From a virus: a stretch of 44,266 nucleotides of DNA. A program made the position numbers and the translations under genes. The stretch is from positions 1 through 44,266 of the IMG/VR virus record IMGVR_UViG_3300037672_000170; one strand, given 5' to 3'. Below the pieces are notes generated by a model that saw only the letters and a program-made list of their open reading frames with translations, searched no databases and was not told the origin of the DNA. Each line of letters opens with the position of its first letter. The stretch's first letter is position 1. Positions 15,304 through 26,100 of this stretch are shown piece by piece.

Positions 15304-18111
15304 TCAAACTTCTTCCAGCATGAAGCGGAATTTCTTCCCACTTCTTCTGTTAGTGATGTATAAATGCTCCTCACCTTCTTCGATTAGGTAGGAACCCCAA
15401 GTGCCATCGACCGTGTTGACACCTTTTGCTTCGTTGGATAGATCCAAGTCAGAACTGTAGACGTTAGCGAAACGTGTGCCAGAAGCACCAAGATTAATGG
15501 TACCGTTAGCGTTAGGAACAACGTGATCCGATACTGTCATGCCAGCAATCGTAGGACTGGTGCCAAAGACAAGTGAACCAGATCCAGTTTCGTCAGTTAC
15601 AGCAGAACGTAGATTAGCACTTGAAGGTGTGCCAAGGAACGTTGCTACGTTAGAAGCAAGACCAGAAACACCAGAACTAATAGGTAGTCCAGTAGCATCA
15701 GCAAGGTTAAATGCTGGAGTGGAATCACCACTACCTAGTGATACCGTAATACCACCAAACTGTACGCTGCTATTGCTTAGTTTACCGTTAGCAATAGAAC
15801 CTGCTAGTTGAGCATTAGTAATCGTACCAGATAGTGAACTGGTAGGATAGTCAGTAGCATCACTTAGGTCAAATGCTGGAGTAGCATCTGTACCACCTAG
15901 AGTAATTGTTACGCCACCAATACTTGCGCTAGGACTTGCTAACTTAGAGTTGGCAATTGATCCTGCCAACTGAGCATTGGTAATAGTACCACTCAGACTG
16001 CTAGTAGGATAGTCAGTAGCATCACTTAGATCAAAGGCAGGAGTAGAATCAGAAGCACCTAGTGCTAGACTTACGCCACCAAAAGAAACACTGCTATTAG
16101 ATAGCAAGGAGTTGCCAATACTACCAGCAAGTTTACCAGCAGCAATACTACCTGCCAACTGGGCATTAGTAATCGTACCAGTTAGTGAACTTGTAGGATA
16201 ATTGGTAGCGTCAGCAAGGTCAAACGCAGGAGTGGAATCAGAACCACCTAGCGATAGAGAAATACCACCATAAGATACAGTGCTATTGCTCAGTTTGCTG
16301 TTAGCAATACTACCTGCTAGTTGAGCATTAGTAATCGTACCAGTTAAACTGGTTGTAGGTAGTCCAGTAGCATCACTTAGGTCAAACGCCGGAGTAGCAT
16401 CAGCAGCACCTAGAGCAACAGAAATACCACCAAAGGATACACTACTGTTTGCTAGATTAGCATTCGTAATTGCTGTACCGTTCCATACACCAGAGGCAAT
16501 CGTGCCAACAGATGTCAAGGAAGAGCTGACAACACTAGAACCAAGTGTGGTAGCACTCAGAACAGAAGCATCAGCAATCTGGAATGTTTTTCCACTTACA
16601 AGATTGACGTGCTCGGAGAACTCCCACTGATCATTATCATTTTGCCACAGAATAGTGTGGTCAGAGTCTCCCTTCAGGATAACACCACCACCGTTGGCAG
16701 AACTATCAGTAGGAGAAGCAGTAGCACCCAGTTCGATGTGCTTGTCATCAACCGAAATGGTGGTAGAGTTGATGGTAGTTGTCGTACCGTTGATTACGAG
16801 GTCACCAGTGACGGTAAGACCAGCACCAACTACGAAACCACCAGAAACAACTGCATCATCAATTTCCTGTCTGCCAGTGAAAGAACCACCAGAGATAGCA
16901 GGTGAAGAAATTGTAGGTGAAGTGCCAAATACAAGAGCACCAGATCCAGTTTCACCAGTTACAGCAGAACGTAAGTTGCTGCTAGAAGGTGTAGCAAGGA
17001 ACGAAGCAACGCCAGAACCTAGTCCATCAATACCACTAGAAACTGGAAGACCACTAGCATCAGCAAGGTTAAATGCTGGTGTAGAATCGGAACCACCTAG
17101 TGATAGACTTACGCCACCATAAGATACGCTGCTATTGCTTAGTTTACTGTTAGCAATAGAACCAGCAAGCATGGCGTTAGTAACACCAGATGCTTTAACT
17201 CTTACAGCATCGCTACTAACTTCGATAGATGAATCATCAACGCCAACATTTAAGGTAACACTACTACCTAAAGTTAGTGTACCACCACCAGTTAGAGCAC
17301 TACCAGCAGTAACAGTTGCGCTGCTATTGCTTAGTTTATCGTTGGCAATACTTCCTGCCAACTGTGCGTTGGTGATAGTGCCAGTTAGTGAACTAGTAGG
17401 ATAGTCAGTAGCATCACTTAGGTCGAACGCTGGAGTAGCGTCTGTTCCACCTAAAGTAATTGTTACACCACCAATACTCGCACTAGGACTTGCTAACTTG
17501 GAGTTGGCAATAGAACCTGCTAGTTGAGCATTAGTAATCGTACCAGTTAGACTACTAGTAGGATAAGCAGTAGCATCAGATAGGTCGAATGCTGGAGTTG
17601 CGTCAGAAGCACCAAGATCAACCGAGACACCACCAAAAGAAACACTATCGTTAGATAGTTTGCTGTTAGCAATACTTCCTGCCAACTGAGCATTGGTAAT
17701 AGTACCAGTCAGATCGGTAGTGGGTAGATTACCACTGAACGTTGTTGCTGTAAGTGTACCGCCACTGAAGGTTAGAGACCCAGAATCTCCGAGTGCTCCA
17801 TTTGTTCCAGCGACAACAACACGACCAGAAGTAAGGTCAGAAATTTGAGCAGTAGCAGCAGTAAAACCTGCTGAAACTTGTACGGTTGTTGCTTGTACTT
17901 GAGTTAGCGTTGAAATACCAGTAATTCTTTGATTACCAGCAGTTACTTCATCGTATGACAGATCACCTGTTACATTAAGATCACCCGCGACCGAAAGGTC
18001 GCCACTCATTACCACATTTGCGGCAAAAGTAGATATACCAACGTGTGAGGAGAATCCCACAAGACGTTGCTGTACACCACCTGCTTTTGCCAGATCTCTG
18101 GCTCTAGACAT
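15304..18111 (-). CDS. repetitive tail fibre protein, 935 aa
   Basis: The N-terminal part (SRARDLAKAGGVQQRLVGFS) resembles virion attachment ends of marine-phage fibres. Most of the rest is eight copies of a roughly 50-residue unit with the core STPAFDLSDA and TGTITNAQLAGSIANSKL. Two copies of a TGETGSGALVFGTSPTI linker interrupt the repeats. The last 60 residues (VDGTWGSYLIEEGEEHLYIT) match the end of the 18141-20402 protein. Residues near 480-540 hold DDKHIELG, a common fibre beta-repeat. It is a trimeric host-recognition or shaft protein by inference. Repeat copies are nearly identical in places, allowing length variation by recombination. Confidence 0.85.
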   Translation of the reverse strand: MSRARDLAKAGGVQQRLVGFSSHVGISTFAANVVMSGDLSVAGDLNVTGDLSYDEVTAGNQRITGISTLTQVQATTVQVSAGFTAATAQISDLTSGRVVVAGTNGALGDSGSLTFSGGTLTATTFSGNLPTTDLTGTITNAQLAGSIANSKLSNDSVSFGGVSVDLGASDATPAFDLSDATAYPTSSLTGTITNAQLAGSIANSKLASPSASIGGVTITLGGTDATPAFDLSDATDYPTSSLTGTITNAQLAGSIANDKLSNSSATVTAGSALTGGGTLTLGSSVTLNVGVDDSSIEVSSDAVRVKASGVTNAMLAGSIANSKLSNSSVSYGGVSLSLGGSDSTPAFNLADASGLPVSSGIDGLGSGVASFLATPSSSNLRSAVTGETGSGALVFGTSPTISSPAISGGSFTGRQEIDDAVVSGGFVVGAGLTVTGDLVINGTTTTINSTTISVDDKHIELGATASPTDSSANGGGVILKGDSDHTILWQNDNDQWEFSEHVNLVSGKTFQIADASVLSATTLGSSVVSSSLTSVGTIASGVWNGTAITNANLANSSVSFGGISVALGAADATPAFDLSDATGLPTTSLTGTITNAQLAGSIANSKLSNSTVSYGGISLSLGGSDSTPAFDLADATNYPTSSLTGTITNAQLAGSIAAGKLAGSIGNSLLSNSSVSFGGVSLALGASDSTPAFDLSDATDYPTSSLSGTITNAQLAGSIANSKLASPSASIGGVTITLGGTDATPAFDLSDATDYPTSSLSGTITNAQLAGSIANGKLSNSSVQFGGITVSLGSGDSTPAFNLADATGLPISSGVSGLASNVATFLGTPSSANLRSAVTDETGSGSLVFGTSPTIAGMTVSDHVVPNANGTINLGASGTRFANVYSSDLDLSNEAKGVNTVDGTWGSYLIEEGEEHLYITNRRSGKKFRFMLEEV
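15655..17720 (-). repeat. eight-copy coding repeat in fibre gene
   Basis: The gene repeats a unit of about 150 bases encoding SVSFGGVSLALGxxDxTPAF and SSLTGTITNAQLAGSIANSKL. Eight TPAF cores can be counted. Copies differ mostly at synonymous or conservative positions; the two GGTDATPAF copies at about 15.9 and 17.45 kb are the closest. Confidence 0.8.
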
Positions 18112-18137
18112 AGATTATGGACTTATTACTACATCTA

Positions 18138-18145
18138 TATTTAGA
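18138..18145 (-). promoter_or_regulatory. T4-type late promoter
   Basis: TCTAAATA, continued as TAG, on the minus strand. Its TAA is the stop codon of the 18141-20402 gene. It precedes the 935-residue fibre gene. Confidence 0.5.
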
Positions 18146-20402
18146 CTTCGGTGAGGTTGATTTTATACTTTTTGCCAGAACGATTATTAATCATAAAGAT
18201 ATCTTCCTCACCCTCTTGTAGTGTCCAGTCACCCCATGTGCCATCTACAACATTAGGATTAGCATCTTTATTACTCAACTGTAAGTCAGCAGAGAAGATG
18301 TTAGCGAAACGAACTGCTGTAGAACCTAGGTCGTAAGTATTGTGTGCTGCTGGAATAATATTATATGATGTGATATTACCAACTGTAATTGCTGGTGTAC
18401 CAGTTAGACCAGTAGCAGAACCTGCTAGGGTACCGGTGAAGTTTACTGATGTTAGAGTATTTGTATTTGGATTATACTGAAGATCGGTGTCAGTTCTAAT
18501 ATTTTCATTTCCAGTATTTGAGTCAACAATACAGATAAAATGCTGAGCATTTGTATTGTTGGTTGCTGTTAGAGCAACTGTACCAGCAGGGACATTTAGT
18601 AGGGCAGAACCATCAATAGCAGGTAGAGCACCAGTTAGATTCGCCGCAGTTAGACCTGTTAAAAGAGAACCATTACCATCAAAATTAGCTGCGTTGAGTC
18701 GGGCAGCATTTGGATTATAGTAAAAAGCACTATGATATCCTAGTTGACTAGTACCACTAACATCTTCGGAGAAGGCGATGTATCCATCGTTATCGAGACT
18801 GCCCTTATCTGTTAGGACAACTTCTGTGGCACTATCAGCATTACCAGTTACATCACCAGTAATGTTACCATTTACATTGCCAGTAAGAGATCCAACGAAG
18901 TTACTAGCAGTAACAACACCAACATAGTTGGCATCACCATTCTGTAGATTGGTTTGACAGGCAACCGCAGCACCCATAAAACCGTGGTTAGTACACTGAT
19001 AGTATAGGATAGATGGAGTTTCTTGAGTAACATCTAGATCAGTGTAAGCACCAGCAGAACCAGGTGTACCATTAGTTGTTACAGTGTCAGACCATGCTCT
19101 TGCCTTAGCAGCATCATAATAGAAGCGTAGTGGATGACCATTGTTAGTGGAATCATCCTGCTTAAATCTATAAGTCTTGCCAGGTTGTAGGAATAAGAAT
19201 GGAGATTCTGATCCATTGAAGAAATAACCACTGCTAGAACCAGTACCATGATACCTATGACCAGAGGTCTTACTAGCAACACTAACCTCAATATCTACAC
19301 GAGTCTTATCACCAGAATCCTGTAGATAATCGAATCCTGAGAAGGCGTTAGCAGTTACAATACCTGTGACATTGATATTAGTCGAGTCTAGGAATGTTAG
19401 TGTGGAAATACCCGAGTGACTAATGGCACCTAGGAAACCATTGGTATCAGCAAAAAAGCTACCAGCAGTGGTAACTCCAGTAACATCTAGAGTGCTTACA
19501 TATACCTGACCAAGCGTACTTACACCAGAAGAGTTTAGAGAACCATCAAGGAATGCGGTGGCAGTAACAATACCAGCATATACATCACCAGTAATGTTAC
19601 CAGTTACATTACCAGTTACATTACCAGTTAGAGCACCATAGAAATTAGGGGTGCCGATAGAAGTAATACCAACAAATGCATCGGCAGTAGAGATACCCGA
19701 CGTATACATCGTCGTCGAGAATCCTTGTCCGATAGAAGAAATACCGGAGATGTTGATACTAGGGAGATTGCCTGTAATATCAATCTTGGCACGATTTACC
19801 TGTGGTTCACTAACAGATAGACCATTACCAACCTGGATCTGTGCTACATTAGTAACAGAAAGATAAGAACTTGTATCATAAAAATCTAGGTTAGCATCTG
19901 TCAGTTTACCAATAGATGCGATACCTGTTGTGCCTGCTGGGGCAAATACTGTCAGACCAGCACCGACACGAATTGTAGATATACCCGATACTTCTACAAA
20001 ACCTTGACCATCCTCAGCATTAAAGTTAATACGAGGAATCGTAACTGTGGCAACACCAACTAGAGCACCAGAAATATTTCTGTGAGTTGCTACTGCTACT
20101 ACACCATCACCTACAAAGTTAATAATAGCAATAGACCCGCCCATACCAACTGGGGCGAGTCCTTCATCCTCAATAGTAATACCAGACGACACACCGGTAG
20201 GAGCACCACCAGGATTTCCCCATCGCCTCGTTCCATCCGCATCAGCGTATAGAACCTGTCCATTAACGTCAGGTTTATCTAGGTTGGGCTCAAAACTGCC
20301 AGGTAGGACGAAAGGACGATCGCCACCGACAACCTGATTTCTACTGGTCGAGAGACCAGAAAAACTGGTCACCCCAACTCTACCGGATAGCAGTTTAGGC
20401 AT
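18141..20402 (-). CDS. tail fibre protein with cupredoxin-like domain, 753 aa
   Basis: The N-terminus (PKLLSGRVGVTSFSGLSTSR) is the beta-rich attachment type. The centre has short GNVTGNVTGNITGD repeats. Residues 400-480 (about 18965-19205) look like a cupredoxin: GKTYRFKQDDSTNNGHPLRF with H423, then YYQCTNHGFMG with C470, H473 and M476, the type-1 copper ligand pattern of plastocyanin-like proteins. The C-terminal 60 residues (VDGTWGDWTLQEGEEDIFMI) match the end of the 935-residue fibre. The ATG overlaps the stop of the 114-residue gene (TAATG). It is probably a virion surface fibre. Confidence 0.8.
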   Translation of the reverse strand: MPKLLSGRVGVTSFSGLSTSRNQVVGGDRPFVLPGSFEPNLDKPDVNGQVLYADADGTRRWGNPGGAPTGVSSGITIEDEGLAPVGMGGSIAIINFVGDGVVAVATHRNISGALVGVATVTIPRINFNAEDGQGFVEVSGISTIRVGAGLTVFAPAGTTGIASIGKLTDANLDFYDTSSYLSVTNVAQIQVGNGLSVSEPQVNRAKIDITGNLPSINISGISSIGQGFSTTMYTSGISTADAFVGITSIGTPNFYGALTGNVTGNVTGNITGDVYAGIVTATAFLDGSLNSSGVSTLGQVYVSTLDVTGVTTAGSFFADTNGFLGAISHSGISTLTFLDSTNINVTGIVTANAFSGFDYLQDSGDKTRVDIEVSVASKTSGHRYHGTGSSSGYFFNGSESPFLFLQPGKTYRFKQDDSTNNGHPLRFYYDAAKARAWSDTVTTNGTPGSAGAYTDLDVTQETPSILYYQCTNHGFMGAAVACQTNLQNGDANYVGVVTASNFVGSLTGNVNGNITGDVTGNADSATEVVLTDKGSLDNDGYIAFSEDVSGTSQLGYHSAFYYNPNAARLNAANFDGNGSLLTGLTAANLTGALPAIDGSALLNVPAGTVALTATNNTNAQHFICIVDSNTGNENIRTDTDLQYNPNTNTLTSVNFTGTLAGSATGLTGTPAITVGNITSYNIIPAAHNTYDLGSTAVRFANIFSADLQLSNKDANPNVVDGTWGDWTLQEGEEDIFMINNRSGKKYKINLTEV

Positions 20403-20746
20403 TACTTCGCGTTTTCTAGGATGCTAATGATAAGTCTCTGTGTACCGTCTTCATCCTCAGACTTAATCTTAAGGATGTCGCCCGTCTCAAGAACAAGTCT
20501 TCCATCTAAGAAAGACATAGCATCTTGACTAGGGATTTGTGCTTTTTCAATGATAGGTGTATCAACAGAAGATCTGCTATGATATACTGAAAAAGATGTT
20601 ACCGATGTGCCACCACCAACGTTAGAAACGTTGCCATAAATGATAAGTGCGGAAACGCCAGCAGGGCAAGTATAGATACCGACACTACTACCCTTTGTTA
20701 GAGTATGTGTTAGTGTTCGGAATTTATTTAGTGGAATCGCTGCCAT
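20402..20746 (-). CDS. small virion-associated beta-rich protein, 114 aa
   Basis: An all-beta pattern (LTKGSSVGIYTCPAGVSALI) with a conserved-looking VLETGDILKIKSEDE near the end, typical of small jelly-roll tail or head decoration proteins. AGGAGGAG lies just before the ATG, which follows the previous stop with no gap (TAAATG). It sits between two fibre genes and is probably a fibre-associated structural protein. The exact family is not recognised. Confidence 0.7.
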   Translation of the reverse strand: MAAIPLNKFRTLTHTLTKGSSVGIYTCPAGVSALIIYGNVSNVGGGTSVTSFSVYHSRSSVDTPIIEKAQIPSQDAMSFLDGRLVLETGDILKIKSEDEDGTQRLIISILENAK

Positions 20747-23107
20747 TTATTGTGCTCCTCCTAGGGCGATGATTAATGGTGTTAGGGTTGCTTGGATACT
20801 CTTATTAAAAGCATCACCAGTGATAGTTCCTGTCTGTTGATTGATTGTAAAATCATCACCGATCAAGAAGTTGCCTCGTTCATCTGTTGATGTGTGGACA
20901 ACTTTACCACCATTGTCAGACTGAACTTGGTTTTCTGGAATTGTTACACCACCTTGAGATGGTCTTGCTTGAGCAATAGTAACTCCAGTTCCAATATACT
21001 CAAAGGAGTGAGAAGACGCTAGAATTAGCGACTGTCTGAAGAACGGAACGGTAGAACCAACACCAACATTAGCGGGAATTGTTTGGTCTACAGTGATTGT
21101 AGACACGCCCGCAGTAGGCGTAGTAGCACTATTTATAGTGTAATATGTAGGTTCAATTGATATTGTTCCGGTAGCAGTTTCACCTGAAGCAGGTGCTGCG
21201 ATAGTTACAGTTGGACTATCACCATAACGATATTGTCTGCCGGTAGCAAACATATTGACTGCTGTAACTGAACCGAATCCAGAAACAACAGCAACACCGT
21301 CAGCACTGATACCACCAGGACCAGATGGATTGCTAAATGTAACTGCTGGTGGGTTGGTACTAGTATAACCAGAACCAGCAGAAGTTACATTAACTTTCTC
21401 TACATTGTAGAACAATTCTCCAACATAGAATACCTGCCCAGTAAATGGTCTTTGTGTTCCAATACCAGTTACAGTAACAATATCGTTTTCTTCAATCATC
21501 GAGACAGCAAGTGTTCCCGAAAAACCTTCAGTACCAACGCCAGAAGCAACTAAACCTTTATTACCAAAGGAAGAGTTTGAGTTGGTTAGGTCACACTGAC
21601 CACCACTACCACAGAAGATAGCAATATCGTCACAGATCGTAAAGATCGAGACTAACTGAGCATAACCATTGTTGGTGATTGATACACCAATGCCACCCTG
21701 ATTGTATTGTGTATATGAGTCAACAACCATGGACTTGAGTCCATCAGCCTTATTACCATCAATCCTCATACCAAGAGAATTTGGTACGAAGTTGGTACAG
21801 TTTCTAATATAAGGAGACTGAGTTATAACACCAACATACTCAGAACCAATACCAGCAACACCTACCGTAGCAGTAAATGTAGTGGCAGTGGTAGCAGATA
21901 CTGATACAAGTGTGCCTTCTAATGGTTCACCGGAGCGTGGGTGATAATAACTCTTGTTATTGTGATCAGAAGCACAAGTAAACTGTAGACTTGCTGTTGC
22001 GAAACCAACCTGAGTAGCACCTGCTGTAATACCATGGTCGGCAGGAATCGTAACCGTCATGATACCTGCCTTCGGACTGTAATCAGCGAAGGTAGGTGTT
22101 AGTTTAGTATCCCAGTTACCAACAGCAACAGCACCGGCAGCAGCAGATACAAAGGTATGAATGTTCTCTCTTACTGGATGATAAGAGATCATCGCACCGG
22201 TATTAGCGGCACCAATGAACGACATGTTCTGGATAAGAACACCGTTGTCTACATGGAATAGATCCTGTCCAGCATTTAGTGGGATAACCTGAGTGTTTCT
22301 CAGATCATCACCATCAATGGTTACATTATGCTCTAGACTGACAGGGTTGTTCTCTTGATATACACCACCAGCAACACGGATAACATCACCAACTTTGGCA
22401 ATCGCTGCTGCTCCACCAATAGTTCTCTTAGCATTAGAGATCCTTAGACCATCATTACTATCAAGACCATCTTCAGCAACATAGATGATGTTGAGTGTAG
22501 AAGTACCAGCACCAACCCATGATAGTTCACCACCAGGATTAGCACCTAGAACAGATCCGATACCGGCTGTTGATGCCTGTGCGTCTAGGAATGTACCACC
22601 AATCTGAACATAAGTATCACCACCGTCAGGTTTAATCTGGACGCGATACTCTGGTTGTGTGGTACCAACACCTACACGATTTGTACTGGCATCATAATAT
22701 AGTTTACTAGCACCACCAAACTTACCGTTTGCTTGCTTATACTGTACCTGGTGAGTATCACCAGCAGCATTTGTCTCAATATCAGCAAGATCAGTCCAAG
22801 ATACAGCAGTACCAACGGTAATCAGAGACTGACCGTTGGTTCCTGCTACACTATTGCTATCATATAATCTACCTGTTAGACGCATGTCCGTGCGGACATC
22901 TACGTCATAGGCGGGTTGAGTAGAACCAACACCAACCTGACCTGCTGCTACAATACCATCAAAGTTAGCGGTAGTAGCAACATCTAAACCATACTGGGCA
23001 TCAGTTTTGCCAATACCAGTTCGATTATTATCGGCATCGACTATTAAAGCGTCTGTTCCTACTTCCAGACCTTTCTCGATGCCGAACTTCTTATTGACTG
23101 ATGCCAT
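20747..23107 (-). CDS. beta-helix tail fibre or spike protein, 786 aa
   Basis: The N-terminal 180 residues have repeated RTGIGKTDAQYGLDV and RVGVGTTQPEYRVQI units, the attachment-type repeats of marine-phage fibres. Residues 205-300 (IIYVAEDGLDSNDGLRISNA) start a right-handed parallel beta-helix (DUF1565 type), followed by SMSFIGAANTGAMI and similar turns. Two VTSAGSGYTSTNPPAVTF-like GxGY modules lie near 580-640. It is probably a glycan-binding or depolymerase-like adhesin, though no catalytic residues can be assigned. AAGGAG precedes the ATG. Confidence 0.8.
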   Translation of the reverse strand: MASVNKKFGIEKGLEVGTDALIVDADNNRTGIGKTDAQYGLDVATTANFDGIVAAGQVGVGSTQPAYDVDVRTDMRLTGRLYDSNSVAGTNGQSLITVGTAVSWTDLADIETNAAGDTHQVQYKQANGKFGGASKLYYDASTNRVGVGTTQPEYRVQIKPDGGDTYVQIGGTFLDAQASTAGIGSVLGANPGGELSWVGAGTSTLNIIYVAEDGLDSNDGLRISNAKRTIGGAAAIAKVGDVIRVAGGVYQENNPVSLEHNVTIDGDDLRNTQVIPLNAGQDLFHVDNGVLIQNMSFIGAANTGAMISYHPVRENIHTFVSAAAGAVAVGNWDTKLTPTFADYSPKAGIMTVTIPADHGITAGATQVGFATASLQFTCASDHNNKSYYHPRSGEPLEGTLVSVSATTATTFTATVGVAGIGSEYVGVITQSPYIRNCTNFVPNSLGMRIDGNKADGLKSMVVDSYTQYNQGGIGVSITNNGYAQLVSIFTICDDIAIFCGSGGQCDLTNSNSSFGNKGLVASGVGTEGFSGTLAVSMIEENDIVTVTGIGTQRPFTGQVFYVGELFYNVEKVNVTSAGSGYTSTNPPAVTFSNPSGPGGISADGVAVVSGFGSVTAVNMFATGRQYRYGDSPTVTIAAPASGETATGTISIEPTYYTINSATTPTAGVSTITVDQTIPANVGVGSTVPFFRQSLILASSHSFEYIGTGVTIAQARPSQGGVTIPENQVQSDNGGKVVHTSTDERGNFLIGDDFTINQQTGTITGDAFNKSIQATLTPLIIALGGAQ

Positions 23108-23133
23108 CTAAGTAGAACGCTCCTTGTTATTTG

Positions 23134-23141
23134 TATTTATC
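23134..23141 (-). promoter_or_regulatory. T4-type late promoter
   Basis: GATAAATA on the minus strand overlaps the TGA stop of the 1752-residue gene (TTGATAAATAC). AAGGAG and the ATG at 23107 follow. Confidence 0.5.
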
Positions 23142-26100
23142 AAGTGGTACGCATGATGTATGCGAGAGCATAATATGGCGGCAGGTTCTTGTTAGTTCCA
23201 GACTCACCTTGGGAATCGGTTGTATGTCTGTGAGTAGCATCAATAGAAATAAGTCGTCCATCATTCCCTTGATCAGAGTCTTCATTATGATTAACGTTAG
23301 TCTGAGAGAATATGCCAGTAGGAGCAGGTTGAGGATCATTACGGAAAGTTCCTGTTAATGATTTGGCATTGGTGTCGCCTTCATTAATAGTAGAGTCCGT
23401 GGTATGTGAGTGTGTTACAAGTATAGAATCAGCACTACCACCCGTAGCACCAACAGAATATCCACTACCAGCAGCAACTACAAATCTATCTTGTAAATTT
23501 GGAGTTCCATTAGATCCATTACATAATGCCCATCCACCAGGAACAGATCCAACAGAACCTGACCATAGGATAATGCCACCAATAGGTGTAATACCATTAC
23601 CAACAAATGTAGTGGCAGTTACAATACCTGAAGATGTGACATTACCGGTTTGAGTGATGTCACCGTTAACAGTTGCACCTGTAAGTGTAGTGTCACCAGT
23701 AACTTCTAGTTGATCAATCTCATAGTTTTCTGCGGTAGCAGACTTAGAGATAGGACCAAATCTTCTCCAACCACCAGTAGTTCTAACCCAACCTAGATAA
23801 CCACCTGAACCGAACGATGTTCTGAATAGGATGCTATCAACATTGCTGGTTGGTGTGGTATCACCATCTTTAATACCAACATAAACACTCTTACCAACGT
23901 CACCAGATCTGTTACCTCTTAGTAGCAAATCAATGACTTCAGTGTCGGCATTGGACTGAAGACTGGAGTTGACTGTTACACTATTAAATGTAGCATCTGT
24001 TGGGAACTCTGCTTTCTCAACTGTAGTGTCACCACCACTTCTTGGAGGAATGATTGACTTAATTTCACTCGATCCTGCCTCAATCTTGAGTTTACCGATG
24101 TAGAAGTCACCCAGATCATTCATACCAGAGTAGACAATAAATCCACCACGGTGCTGAACAGATTGTGAAATTAGTTCTTCACGAACACTTCTTCTTCTAT
24201 CCTGAACCTGCGGCATCGCAGTAGAATAGTTACCTGGACCAAAACCAACATATTCGAAGGTGTGACCAGAAGCACGCAAGATAGAATATCTTCTAGATTC
24301 GATAGGTAGAACCTTGATCTTCCTTGCGGCGCTGTTGACAGGATGTTCATCAGCGTTTGTGCCCATCACACCACGGATAATCGTGGTAACGTTACTGTTA
24401 GAGACCATTACGATCTCATCATCGATCTGGAGGAAGTCTCCGCGACGTAGATTACCTCTATCAGCAACAGGAACTGTGAATGATGTAGAAGTGGTTGAGA
24501 TACCACTGCTTAGAAGCGATGTGTGCCCTCCATAGATTGGAATACCGCGACCATCTCCTCTTTGATTGATACCCTCACCATGAGCATTTACATTGCTGGC
24601 AGTAAATGATGGTTTCGTAGAATTCTTACCAAAGTCTACAAATAGTTGTGCTCCACTTACTTTATCAGTGATGAAGTGTGTGCCATTATAGAAGGCATCA
24701 GAACCACTAATAACAATACGATCACCACGACGTAGACCAATATCACTGCTTAGTGTTACTGTACCTATACCACTTTCCTTACTATAATCAAGAGCAGTGA
24801 CTGTAGTTGTAACACCAACGTGGTAAACATATCCACCGGACGAAGAACCATCAGCGGACCCGGAGACGGTGAACGTGGTATTGTTTGTAACGCTTTCGAT
24901 TCTTCGTGTTCCGTCATACGCTGTGCTTCCTACACCTACAATTTGTACAGCATCACCAACAGGATTCGCAATATTAGCAACTCCAAGAGTACAATCATCA
25001 CCGGCAGAGTAGTGAGGAATTCCTTGGACTGTTAGTAGATCGTTAACATTATATCCAGAACCCGGGTTGTTAAGAACAGCAGCACTAATCGTGCCAGCAG
25101 CAGCAACAGTTACATCAAGTGTTAGACCTCTACCACTACCACCTTCTGCTCTAACGTTATAATAGAACTCAGCATTACCACTGTTAGCACCAAGGTTAGT
25201 ACCACCAGTTACACTCTGAATACCAGATACACCCCCAAATCCGTGATCTCTATCACAAACAATCGAAAGAGAACCAGACGAGTGTGATGTGCTGGTGATA
25301 GGTACAACAGCACCAGTATCAGACATGAAGGAATCTAGACCTTCGCGAGTGATACTTCTCTGAGGATCATTGGTCTCAACATTACCAATCTCATCACGTA
25401 CAGCATAAGATACCGCAGATTTTGGATCAGCGTTAGGATTATCTCTATCTACTTCTGGGAAGATGTCAATGTCATCTTGACCGAAGTAATAAGTTGTGGT
25501 TGAGAATGGTGATACAGTTGGTTGTGAGATATAACCACGTAGAGTTAGATCGTAGACACCATCCTGTGAACCAGACTTAAACTCTTGGATCTCACTCGAA
25601 GCATGAATCTGGTAACTAGCAGAACCATAGTCACGCTTGACAAAGTATGGAGAGAACGTTCTACCGGCACCGGCAATAGTTCTGTCTTCAAATGTGAATG
25701 GAATACCAGAGTTGATTTCAGTGATAGCACCTGGATCTGTGCTAATACCAATGCTAAATGTTTCGCGATTAGCAACAGCGGTGACCTCAAAGATACCGTT
25801 AAATCCAGAGTTATCAGCACCACCAGTGTTATTGGCAGACTTAAGACGATAGACCTGAACAGTCTGACCAACCTTTAGACTGTGTGGGTTCTCGGCAGTA
25901 ATAACACCAACATTACCAGACCAGGAAGCGTTAATAACGTTAGTCTTACTTCTGAGATTAGTTTCAGATGTTAGAGTATTGTTATCGTTCTGATAGTTAG
26001 TGTCATCAGGTACAGTAGAAGCATCAGCAATACTGAATCCTGCGGTAGGAGCAGAAGCGTATGTTTCCGACTGAGGAATAACAAGTTTTAGACCATATCT

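Noticed and set aside
15539-17404. Plus-strand open frames rich in Ala, Pro and Leu opposite the 935-aa fibre gene
   Set aside because: They mirror the fibre repeats and have composition of antisense shadows, with no ribosome-binding sites or family motifs.
15655-17720. Regular repeats that could suggest a CRISPR array
   Set aside because: Units are about 150 bases, are coding in one frame and have no short identical repeats with unique spacers.
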